From NCBI GenBank assembly GCA_050330975.1, contig JBHJHK010000129.1, positions 1 to 5,700 of the forward strand: DNA of 5,700 nucleotides, read 5' to 3'. The notes beneath the pieces were generated by a model. It made no database searches. It was not told the origin of the DNA and saw nothing but the letters and a program-made list of their open reading frames with translations. Positions 1 through 5,555 of this stretch are shown one piece after another (the first letter of the stretch is position 1; each line of letters begins with the position of its first letter). This DNA is from JBHJHK01 sp050330975 (GTDB taxonomy: Bacteria; Pseudomonadota; Gammaproteobacteria; Competibacterales; Competibacteraceae). The position numbers and the translations under genes were made by a program.

Positions 1-471
1 GGTTTGCTGGGCGATACACGCCTTGGTGGCGACGACAAAGCGCTCCCCCCCCACCGCCCCCATGGAGCCCCCCATAAAATTGAATTCAAAGGCCGCCGCC
101 ACCACCGGGATGCCCTTGACGGCACCCTTGAACACCACCAGGGCATCCCGCTCACCGCTGTCCCGCTGGGCCTGGATCAAGCGGTCCCGGTAGCGGCGGC
201 TGTCGCGAAAACGCAGGAAATCCGTGGGCTCCACTTCGCCGCCCAACTCGTCAAAGGCCTCGGGGTCCAAAAACCACTCCAGGCGCTGTCTTGCGCCAAT
301 GCGGCGGTGGTGGCCGCACTTGGGACACACCTGGAGGTTGCGCTCTAGCTCGGCCCGATAGAGGATCGCCCCACAGGCGTCGCACTTGATCCACAACCCC
401 TCGGGGACCTGGCGCTTGGTATTGGTGTCGGTGCGAATCCGCGAAGGAACCAGTTTTTCAAACCAAGTCAA
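1..471 (-). CDS. accD: Acetyl-CoA carboxylase carboxyltransferase subunit beta, N-terminal part (runs off the left edge)
   Basis: AccD is the beta subunit of the carboxyltransferase of bacterial acetyl-CoA carboxylase. With AccA it moves the carboxyl group from biotin-BCCP to acetyl-CoA, giving malonyl-CoA for fatty-acid synthesis in the cytoplasm. The visible 157 residues carry the family's N-terminal zinc ribbon: Cys30-x2-Cys33 and Cys49-x2-Cys52, around YRAELERN. The start of the crotonase-like carboxyltransferase domain follows, with GERDALVV and the block VVAAAFEFNFMGGSMGAVGGERF near residues 126-147. Family members are about 280-300 residues, so roughly half is missing beyond the edge. 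I place the start at a TTG (471-469) because the protein aligns from WFEKLVPSRI onward, no ATG lies nearby, and a GAGGT sits six bases upstream. The TTG shares TTGA with the trpF stop, which suggests translational coupling. Identification is secure; the start is likely. Confidence 0.96.
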   Translation of the reverse strand, partial: MTWFEKLVPSRIRTDTNTKRQVPEGLWIKCDACGAILYRAELERNLQVCPKCGHHRRIGARQRLEWFLDPEAFDELGGEVEPTDFLRFRDSRRYRDRLIQAQRDSGERDALVVFKGAVKGIPVVAAAFEFNFMGGSMGAVGGERFVVATKACIAQQT

Positions 472-1133
472 GGGACGACCTCGCCGGGTGCCGGGCTCTG
501 GGCCCTGTCGTCAAAGCGGCGGACGGCGGCGACAAAGGCCGCCATCCGCGCGGGGTCCTTGCGGCCCCTGGCCCGCTCCACCCCCGACGAGACGTCGACG
601 GCAAAGGGTCGGACTTGGCTGAGGGCGGCGGTGACATTGGCGGGATGGAGTCCCCCGGCCAGGATCACGGGCTTTTCAAAGGCGGTGACCCGATGCCAGT
701 CAAAGGTTTTCCCGGTGCCCCCGACACCGCTGGCCCCGTGACTGTCCAGTAATAGCCCCTGGGCGTCGGGGTAGCGGGCGGCGAAGGCGGCGGGCGCCTC
801 CCCACCATCCCCCATGGGTACCGCTTTGATGTAGGGCAGGGCAAAGCGGCGGCACAACCCAGGGGACTCATGGCCGTGGAACTGTAGGACGGCCAGGGGC
901 ACCGTGGCCAATACCGCCTCGACCCAGGGGGCCTGTGGGTCGACGAATAACCCGACGGCGGCGACAAAGGGCGGCAGGGCGGCCACCACGGCCGCCGCCG
1001 TTTGGGGGTCCACAGCCCGTGGGCTTTGGGGGTAGAACACCAGGCCCACGGCGTCGGCGCCACAGGCGGCGGCCGCAGCGGCGTCGGCAGGGGTGGTGAG
1101 GCCGCAAATCTTGATGCGGGTGCGGTGAGTCAT
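468..1133 (-). CDS. trpF: Phosphoribosylanthranilate isomerase
   Basis: TrpF catalyses the Amadori rearrangement of N-(5'-phosphoribosyl)anthranilate to CdRP in tryptophan synthesis. It is a cytoplasmic (beta/alpha)8-barrel enzyme. The 221-residue protein is full length for a stand-alone TrpF. It shows KICGLT at 8-13, with Cys10 as the expected general base. VGLVFYPQSPR follows at 29-39, LQFHGHES at 83-90, and LLLDS at 127-131 with Asp130 as the expected general acid. The phosphate-binding end is GTGKTFDW (139-146), LAGGLHPANV (158-167) and VDVSSGVE (179-186). The residue roles are family knowledge; the motifs are seen. The ATG at 1133 leads directly into RTRIKICGL, and a TATAAT box lies about 70 bases upstream. 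The C-terminal tail after FVAAVRRF is not part of the conserved fold and holds the accD ribosome binding site. No trpB or trpA lies next to it here, so the trp genes are split in this organism. Confidence 0.97.
   Translation of the reverse strand: MTHRTRIKICGLTTPADAAAAAACGADAVGLVFYPQSPRAVDPQTAAAVVAALPPFVAAVGLFVDPQAPWVEAVLATVPLAVLQFHGHESPGLCRRFALPYIKAVPMGDGGEAPAAFAARYPDAQGLLLDSHGASGVGGTGKTFDWHRVTAFEKPVILAGGLHPANVTAALSQVRPFAVDVSSGVERARGRKDPARMAAFVAAVRRFDDRAQSPAPGEVVP
478..482 (-). promoter_or_regulatory. Ribosome binding site of accD inside the end of trpF
   Basis: On the minus strand GAGGT lies six bases before the TTG proposed as the accD start. It lies within the last codons of trpF, so ribosomes finishing trpF would pass over it. 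It supports TTG as the start despite the rare codon. Confidence 0.6.
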
Positions 1134-1203
1134 AAAAGGTGGGCCGTTAGAAACGCAGAACGTGGGACTTCACAGCGTGAAAAGACGACGAATCAGGTGG
1201 GGG

Positions 1204-1232
1204 ATTATAGCGACCCCAGCTCCCGGGGGCCA
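1204..1232 (-). promoter_or_regulatory. Candidate promoter for trpF-accD
   Basis: The minus strand has a perfect TATAAT (1209-1204) in the 205-bp gap between truA and trpF. With a 17-base spacer the -35 hexamer would be TGGCCC (1232-1227), which matches TTGACA at only three of six positions. Transcription would begin near 1197, giving a leader of about 65 bases. The -10 is convincing in such GC-rich DNA. The weak -35 suggests an activator or modest strength. It would let trpF-accD be transcribed apart from truA. Confidence 0.45.
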
Positions 1233-1338
1233 CGGTCTAAGGGAAAGGCTGTGCCGGCCAGCCGTGGGTATCGACCTGCGCTTTCAAAGGGCGAGGCCGG
1301 TGTGGATTCACCCCCAACGCCCCCGCAAAACCCAGACC

Positions 1339-2121
1339 TCACAGGGCCTCGGGGGGGGGCGGGGGCTTTGGCAGGGCAACGGCGTGGTCGTAGCTCACCG
1401 CCATGAGGCACAGACCCTGGGCCGGGGCGGTGACGCCGGCACGGGTGCGATCGCGGGCGGCGAGGACGGCCTCGGCCCAGGCCACCTCCCGGTCGCCGCC
1501 GCCGATGGCTAGCAGGATACCCACCAGGTTGCGCACCATGTGGTGGAGGAAGGCGTTGGCCTCGACATCCACCCAAAAGGCGTCTCCCCGGCGCTTGACG
1601 TCCACTGTGTGGACGGTGCGCACCGGGCTCTTGGCCTGGCAATCGGCGCCCCGCAGGGAGGAGAAATCCCGCTCGCCACAAAAGCTCGCGGCCGCCGCCA
1701 CCATGGGTTCTAGGGCCAGGGGCTTGTGGACCCAAGCCCAGCGGGCAGCGAATAGCGCCGAGCGCTGGGGGCGATTGAGGATCTGGTAGCGATAGCGCCT
1801 GGCCTTGGCGCTGAAGCGGGCGTGGAAGGCATCGTCCACCACCTTGGCCCATTGGACGCTCACGTCCCTTGGCAAATGGCTGTTGGTGCCCAACACCCAA
1901 GCATGGGGGGGCCGTAGGGCGTCGGTGTCGAAGTGGATCACCTGACCCAGAGCGTGGACGCCGGCGTCGGTGCGCCCGGCGCACGTGATGGTCACTTCGT
2001 GGGCGGCGATGCGCCCCAAGGCCTTCTCCAGGCATGCCTGGACGGTGCGAACACCCGGCTGCTGGCGCTGAAAGCCCCGAAAGGCGCTGCCGTCGTACTC
2101 CACTCCCAGGGCAATGCGCAT
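1339..2121 (-). CDS. truA: tRNA pseudouridine(38-40) synthase TruA
   Basis: TruA converts uridines 38, 39 and 40 in the anticodon arm of many tRNAs to pseudouridine. The 260-residue protein is close to the usual length of about 260-270. It starts MRIALGVEYDGSAFRGFQRQ, the standard family N-terminus. It carries the catalytic motif CAGRTDAGVHA with Asp52 as the expected nucleophile. Next come FHARFSAKARRYRY (99-112, with Tyr110 in the active-site position), GERDFSSLRG (149-158) and FLHHMVRNLVG (191-201). The frame stays open upstream to 2391, but those residues match nothing in the family. The ATG at 2121 follows GGAGAGG at a suitable distance, so I start there. The C-terminus ends in a proline run coded by a C9 tract (1351-1359), which is a possible slippage site. 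In related bacteria fimV often precedes truA; here a divergent transporter does. Confidence 0.97.
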   Translation of the reverse strand: MRIALGVEYDGSAFRGFQRQQPGVRTVQACLEKALGRIAAHEVTITCAGRTDAGVHALGQVIHFDTDALRPPHAWVLGTNSHLPRDVSVQWAKVVDDAFHARFSAKARRYRYQILNRPQRSALFAARWAWVHKPLALEPMVAAAASFCGERDFSSLRGADCQAKSPVRTVHTVDVKRRGDAFWVDVEANAFLHHMVRNLVGILLAIGGGDREVAWAEAVLAARDRTRAGVTAPAQGLCLMAVSYDHAVALPKPPPPPEAL

Positions 2122-2327
2122 GGCCTCTCCAAAGCATCCGAAGTCGAGGGAACGCCGACGACAGGGCCCAGAGCCGCGCCCAAGCCCACCCTCCCGGCCG
2201 TTGGGGTCTATGGTGGCGACAATCCAGCAACCCTGGCAAGAAAAGCCTTTGTCCCCACGGCTTGGGCATTGGTGAGGGGCGATCAACGGGCCCCAAGCCA
2301 CGGGCAACTCGCCCCGTGGACCTTTGC

Positions 2328-2355
2328 TTGACGGTAGCGATGACAAATGTTTAAC
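2328..2355 (+). promoter_or_regulatory. Candidate promoter for the symporter operon
   Basis: TTGACG (2328-2333) matches the sigma-70 -35 box at five of six positions. After a 16-base spacer comes TTTAAC (2350-2355), matching the -10 at four of six. Transcription would begin near 2362, about 260 bases before the symporter start. It lies at the edge of the AT-richer patch. No better rightward pair was seen in the gap. Confidence 0.4.
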
Positions 2356-2420
2356 GTAATGGTGGCCAGAGGCGGAGCAAAAAACCCCCAAGACCGGGAG
2401 AGTGACAATAACTTACTGCC

Positions 2421-2449
2421 ATTCCTTTCCACTGCCGTCCGTTTGTCAA
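2421..2449 (-). promoter_or_regulatory. Possible leftward promoter for truA
   Basis: The minus strand has a perfect TTGACA (2449-2444). At a 17-base spacing lies AGGAAT (2426-2421), which matches TATAAT at only three positions. It would give truA a leader of nearly 300 bases, reading through the inverted repeats at 2259-2319. The weak -10 keeps this tentative. Confidence 0.25.
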
Positions 2450-2455
2450 TGGTTT

Positions 2456-2494
2456 CCTCCCACCCCGCGGCGCTGTCACCCCGCGGGTGGGGGG
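2456..2494 (+). promoter_or_regulatory. Stable GC-rich hairpin in the symporter leader
   Basis: Arm 2456-2470 pairs with arm 2481-2494, giving about 14 pairs with one bulged C and one G-T wobble around a 10-base loop. CACCCCGCGG also occurs twice as a direct repeat with a 16-base period (2461-2470 and 2477-2486). No T-run follows, so it is not a standard intrinsic terminator. It may pause polymerase or shape the 5' leader of the transporter mRNA. Confidence 0.45.
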
Positions 2495-2599
2495 TGCCTT
2501 TGGAACCGAGGCCCGCGGCACACCCCTCGTCTCGGGGCGCCCACTGGCGACCAAGCACTGCTCTCTGCCCTCCCTCGTCTCTCCAGCCACCACCACTAA

Positions 2600-2604
2600 A
2601 GAGG
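2600..2604 (+). promoter_or_regulatory. Ribosome binding site of the symporter, which bears on its start
   Basis: AGAGG, within TAAAGAGG, is the only good Shine-Dalgarno match before the symporter. It is 9 bases from an in-frame GTG at 2614 and 18 bases from the ATG at 2623. Spacing therefore favours GTG, adding only Val/Met-Glu-Ser, while codon preference favours ATG. Confidence 0.5.
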
Positions 2605-2622
2605 CTGACACCTGTGGAATCC

Positions 2623-4608
2623 ATGGATCCAAAAACCCTTTGGTTGATTATCTTTGTCGCCCTGTACTGGAGCTATTGCCTATTTTGGGGCATCAAAGGG
2701 GCCTTCACGTCCAAAACGGCGACTGACTACATGCTGGCCGGACGCGGCATCGGCCTGTGGGTATTTGTCCTGGCGGCGACGGCGACGTCGTTCTCCGGCT
2801 GGACGTTTGTCGGCCATCCCGGATTGATCTACCGCGACGGTTTGCAATACGCCTACGCGTCGTTCTACGCCATCACCATTCCCTTCACGGGTGTTTTGTT
2901 CCTCAAGCGCCAGTGGATGTTGGGCAAGCGCTTTGGCTTTGTCACCCCAGGGGAGATGCTGGCCGAATACCTCAAGTCCGACACGGCGCGACTGCTCACG
3001 GTATTGGTGGCCTTGGTGTTTTCCATTCCCTATCTCGGCATTCAGCTCCGGGCCTCGGGCTTTTTGTTCCACGTCCTCACCGACGGCGCCGTGGGCATCA
3101 CCTTCGGCATGTGGCTTTTGTCGGCCGTGGTGGCCATCTACGTGGCCTCGGGAGGTCTGCGGGCCGTGGCCTATGTGGACACCCTCCAGGCCATTTTGTT
3201 GGCGGCGGGGATCGTCATCATCGGCTGTATCGCCATCTACTACATCCCCGACCTCCACGGCGGTCTAGCGGCCCTCACCGAGGTCAACAACGGCGCGGCC
3301 CAGTTCGGCAAGGTCACCCCCGACGGTTACAGCTCCTATATCGCCGTGCCGGGTGTCATACAATTTGTCTCCAGCGGACCCTCGGCAGAGGGCGGTGCCT
3401 GGACGGGCATCATGATTTTGACCTACATGTTCGCCCTCATGGGGATCCAGTCCTCCCCGGCGTTTTCCATGTGGGCCTTCGCCAACCGCACCCCGGCCCC
3501 CTTTGCCCCCCAGCAGGTGTGGGCTTCGTCCGTGGCCATTGGCTTGATCCTGTTTGTGTTCACCGCCTTTCAGGGTATCGGTTCCCACTTCTTGGGGGCC
3601 AACGCCGCGTTCATGGCCGCCCACCCCGACCTGGTCAACCCAGTGCTGGTGGAGGGTCTCAACAACCAAGATCTCATGAATTCCCAAGGCGCCCAGGGCA
3701 ACCTGGTGCCCCAGCTCATCTGGCTCATGGGTGATACGGCGCCCTGGCTGGTGGGTCTGTTGTCGGTTTGCGCCCTGGCGGCCATGCAGTCCACCGGTGC
3801 GGGCTACATGTCCACCGCCGGCTCCATGATCACTCGGGACGTATTGCGGCGCTTCATCATGCCCAACGCCTCCGACAATGCCCAAAAGTTCTGCGGCCGG
3901 GCCGGGGTTATTTTTATCGTCCTCGCCGCCCTGCTAGTGGCCACCACCGCCACCGACGCCCTGGTGCTCCTCGGCGGCCTGGCGGTGGCCTATGGCTTTC
4001 AGATGTGGCCGGCCCTCATCGCCGTGTGCTGGTGGCCATTCCTCACCCGCTCGGGGATCGTCTTGGGCCTCATCGCCGGCTTGATCGCCGTGACCATGAC
4101 CGAGAGCATCGGCGCCCAGGTGTTCGCCCTCATGGGCTACACCGCTGAGACCCAGCCCTGGGGTCGCTGGCCGTTGACCATCCACTCCGCCGGTTGGGGG
4201 ATCTTCTGCAACCTGGGGGTCGCCATCCTGGTCTCCCTGGTGACCCAAGGGGGCAAGGCCTATGAGCACCGCATGACCTACCACAATTTCTTGCGGGAGC
4301 ACGCCAGCCTGCCGGCCCACAAGAAGAGCCTGGTGCCCTTGGCCTGGATCATCACCTTGGCGTGGTTCTTCTTCGCCATCGGCCCTGGGGCCGTGATCGG
4401 CAACTGGCTGTTTGGCAACCCCAACGAGCCCGACACCTGGCTGTTTGGCCTCCCCTCCATCTGGACCTGGCAACTGCTGTTCTGGGCCTTGGGCTGCTTT
4501 ATGATGTGGTTCTTGGCCTACCGCATGGAGTTGGCCACGGTGCCCGACCGCGAAGTGGAAGAGTTGGTGGAGCAGCCGGCCCAAGGGTCACTGGCCACCG
4601 GTCGCTAA
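2623..4608 (+). CDS. Sodium:solute symporter (SSS/SLC5 family) with extended C-terminus
   Basis: This inner-membrane secondary transporter of the SSS family (TC 2.A.21, LeuT fold) should couple Na+ entry to uptake of a small solute; the substrate cannot be told. The 661 residues hold about 14-15 membrane segments, roughly at 4-24, 44-64, 77-95, 123-143, 155-178, 189-208, 261-281, 301-319, 373-392, 428-442, 445-466, 476-495, 523-541, 570-590 and 613-632. TSFSGWTFVGHPG (55-67) aligns with PutP's ASDMSGWLLMGLPG; PutP's key Asp55 is Ser56 here. The family signature AAMQSTGAGYMSTAG...ITRD (386-406) keeps the Ser-Thr pair (390/391) matching the Na+-site residues Ser340/Thr341 of PutP. PutP-like members have about 500 residues, so the tail with two more segments marks a long subfamily. 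It leads a likely operon with the next two genes. An in-frame GTG at 2614 is an alternative start. The family call is firm; the alignments are by eye. Confidence 0.92.
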   Translation: MDPKTLWLIIFVALYWSYCLFWGIKGAFTSKTATDYMLAGRGIGLWVFVLAATATSFSGWTFVGHPGLIYRDGLQYAYASFYAITIPFTGVLFLKRQWMLGKRFGFVTPGEMLAEYLKSDTARLLTVLVALVFSIPYLGIQLRASGFLFHVLTDGAVGITFGMWLLSAVVAIYVASGGLRAVAYVDTLQAILLAAGIVIIGCIAIYYIPDLHGGLAALTEVNNGAAQFGKVTPDGYSSYIAVPGVIQFVSSGPSAEGGAWTGIMILTYMFALMGIQSSPAFSMWAFANRTPAPFAPQQVWASSVAIGLILFVFTAFQGIGSHFLGANAAFMAAHPDLVNPVLVEGLNNQDLMNSQGAQGNLVPQLIWLMGDTAPWLVGLLSVCALAAMQSTGAGYMSTAGSMITRDVLRRFIMPNASDNAQKFCGRAGVIFIVLAALLVATTATDALVLLGGLAVAYGFQMWPALIAVCWWPFLTRSGIVLGLIAGLIAVTMTESIGAQVFALMGYTAETQPWGRWPLTIHSAGWGIFCNLGVAILVSLVTQGGKAYEHRMTYHNFLREHASLPAHKKSLVPLAWIITLAWFFFAIGPGAVIGNWLFGNPNEPDTWLFGLPSIWTWQLLFWALGCFMMWFLAYRMELATVPDREVEELVEQPAQGSLATGR

Positions 4609-4629
4609 ACGGTCCTCACAATCCAACCT

Positions 4630-4664
4630 CGGGGCGAAGGGACGAGTCCAGTCCCCTCGCCCCG
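4630..4664 (+). promoter_or_regulatory. Strong hairpin between the symporter and the small membrane protein gene
   Basis: Arms 4630-4643 and 4651-4664 form a 14-pair stem with a single A-C mismatch (4638/4656) and a 7-base loop. The bases after it (CCTCGTTTGG) hold only three Ts in a row, so it is a poor intrinsic terminator. It lies 15 bases before the next start codon. It probably trims or stabilises the upstream mRNA, or partly terminates it, lowering expression of the downstream pair relative to the transporter. Confidence 0.6.
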
Positions 4665-4679
4665 CCTCGTTTGGGCATC

Positions 4680-4919
4680 ATGAACCCGCAGACCCTGTAT
4701 TTTTGGCTGACGACCCTCGTCCTCGCCGGCCTGTTGTTTTTTCCCGTCAGCCAGGTGATTTTCGTCTTGAGCGTTCGGCGTCTCCAGCGCCTCAAACACG
4801 AGCCCCTCGACGCCGCCGAACTCCGCGGTCAGCGCCTTCGCGCTCGGTTCATCGCCGTGCTGCTGGTGCTCCCCTTCGCCTGGTTGTTCAATGGCTATTT
4901 GCTGAGACTCCCCCAATGA
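4680..4919 (+). CDS. Small protein with two membrane segments, unknown function
   Basis: I do not recognise this 79-residue protein. It has two hydrophobic segments, about residues 6-30 and 57-74. Between them is a strongly basic loop, with RRLQRLK at 33-39 and RGQRLRAR at 49-56. By the positive-inside rule the loop faces the cytoplasm and both ends face out, making a membrane hairpin. It has no signal peptide cleavage site that I can see and no known motif. It lies 71 bases after the symporter, past a strong hairpin, and overlaps the TPR gene by ATGA. Several SSS transporters have small two-segment partners, such as YjcH with ActP and YhdT with PanF. This one does not resemble YjcH or YhdT as I know them, so an accessory role is inference from context. 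The ribosome binding site is weak (TTTGGG); a TTG nine bases upstream is an alternative start. Confidence 0.8.
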   Translation: MNPQTLYFWLTTLVLAGLLFFPVSQVIFVLSVRRLQRLKHEPLDAAELRGQRLRARFIAVLLVLPFAWLFNGYLLRLPQ

Positions 4920-5533
4920 ACACCACCAACGCCGCCACCGAGCGCCACGAGCGCCGCCACCGCTGGCTGTTAAACCTCGCCATCGTCCTCACGGTCGCCT
5001 GGGTCGCCTGGGCCCTCTACGACTATCTCAGCACCCGCCAGCCGGGGGACAATGCCTACTTTGCCGGGCAAAACGCCTTTGCCGACCAAAATTATTCCCT
5101 GGCATTGGTGAAGTACGACGAGGCGCTGGCCGAGGCTCCCGACCACCGTCCGGCAAAGGCTGGACGCGCCGAGACCCTCATCCTGCTAGAGCGGGAAGCC
5201 GAAGCCATCGCCCTCTACGAGCAATTGCTCACCGACACGGAAAACCCTGTGATGCGGGCCGCCTATTTGGCCAATCGGGGTATCGCCTTGGACCGCTCGG
5301 GGCGACACCGGGAGGCGTTGGCCAGCTACCGCCAGGCCTTGGCCTTGGATCGCCAGGGGGAAGTCCTCGATGGTCCCCACTGGCTGACGCGGTTTCTCCG
5401 CAACCAGCCAGAGCGGCCGCCGGGCATCGCCGAGCGGGCCGCCTATTTGGAGGCCCAGTTGGCCCTTCCCGAGGAGGAACGGGTGCTGCGGGTCGAAGAC
5501 GTCGACGAAGCCCAGCGGCCCTACAAAAAATAG
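4916..5533 (+). CDS. Membrane-anchored tetratricopeptide repeat (TPR) protein
   Basis: This 205-residue protein has a basic N-terminus (ERHERRHRW, 9-17) and one membrane segment at about 17-35. By the positive-inside rule the rest lies in the periplasm. About three TPR units follow: 45-78 (A-x2-KYDEAL-AEAPDH), 79-109 (AEAIALYEQLL), and 114-147 (ANRGIALDRSGRHREALASYRQALALD). These show the usual Gly/Ala/Pro spacing of TPR helices. TPRs are protein-binding scaffolds, so this is likely an adaptor, not an enzyme. The C-terminal part (150-205) is charged and not clearly repeated. A 17-base exact repeat codes RAAYL twice, 180 bases apart. The start ATG overlaps the preceding stop, which suggests coupled translation and a shared role with the small membrane protein. 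The true partner is unknown. The frame is open further upstream, but the ATG at the overlap gives the sensible N-terminus. Confidence 0.88.
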   Translation: MNTTNAATERHERRHRWLLNLAIVLTVAWVAWALYDYLSTRQPGDNAYFAGQNAFADQNYSLALVKYDEALAEAPDHRPAKAGRAETLILLEREAEAIALYEQLLTDTENPVMRAAYLANRGIALDRSGRHREALASYRQALALDRQGEVLDGPHWLTRFLRNQPERPPGIAERAAYLEAQLALPEEERVLRVEDVDEAQRPYKK

Positions 5534-5555
5534 CTCGCCAACCTCGCCCTGGACT

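Larger units (their letters stand above)
2122..2622. other. Divergent intergenic control region between truA and the symporter gene
   Basis: About 500 bases lie between the two divergent starts. Frames are open on both strands here, but none has a ribosome binding site, family motif or believable composition, so I call no gene. From left to right I see: a set of competing inverted repeats (2259-2319); a promoter-like pair facing right (2328-2355); an AT-richer patch (about 2330-2450) unlike the flanking GC-rich DNA; a TTGACA box facing left (2449-2444); a very stable hairpin (2456-2494); and a C-rich, G-poor stretch (about 2557-2600) just before the symporter ribosome binding site. The rightward leader would be about 250 bases, long enough for regulation at the RNA level. 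I recognise no known riboswitch class. Confidence 0.6.

Noticed and set aside
1205..2296. Long minus-strand open frame of 363 codons overlapping truA
   Set aside because: It is an out-of-frame shadow of truA, rich in Arg, Pro and Gly, as expected from GC-rich DNA.
2122..2391. Upstream in-frame extension of truA on the minus strand
   Set aside because: The added 90 residues match nothing in TruA. The ATG at 2121 has a good ribosome binding site and the standard N-terminus.
2347..2613. Open frame upstream of and in phase with the symporter, starting at an ATG at 2347
   Set aside because: It would add about 90 residues of Pro/Arg/Ser-rich sequence with no family match, it has no ribosome binding site, and it begins before the likely transcription start. 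The membrane protein proper begins at 2614 or 2623.
2757..3734. Plus-strand open frame of 325 codons inside the symporter in another frame
   Set aside because: His/Arg/Gly-rich shadow frame. The symporter frame has clear family motifs over the same stretch.
3934..4584. Minus-strand open frame of 216 codons opposite the symporter
   Set aside because: Its Gly/His/Gln-rich composition is typical of the antisense of a membrane-protein gene; no motifs or ribosome binding site.
5534..5555. Possible terminator between the TPR gene and the convergent right-edge gene
   Set aside because: The 22 bases hold no stem followed by a T-run on either strand.
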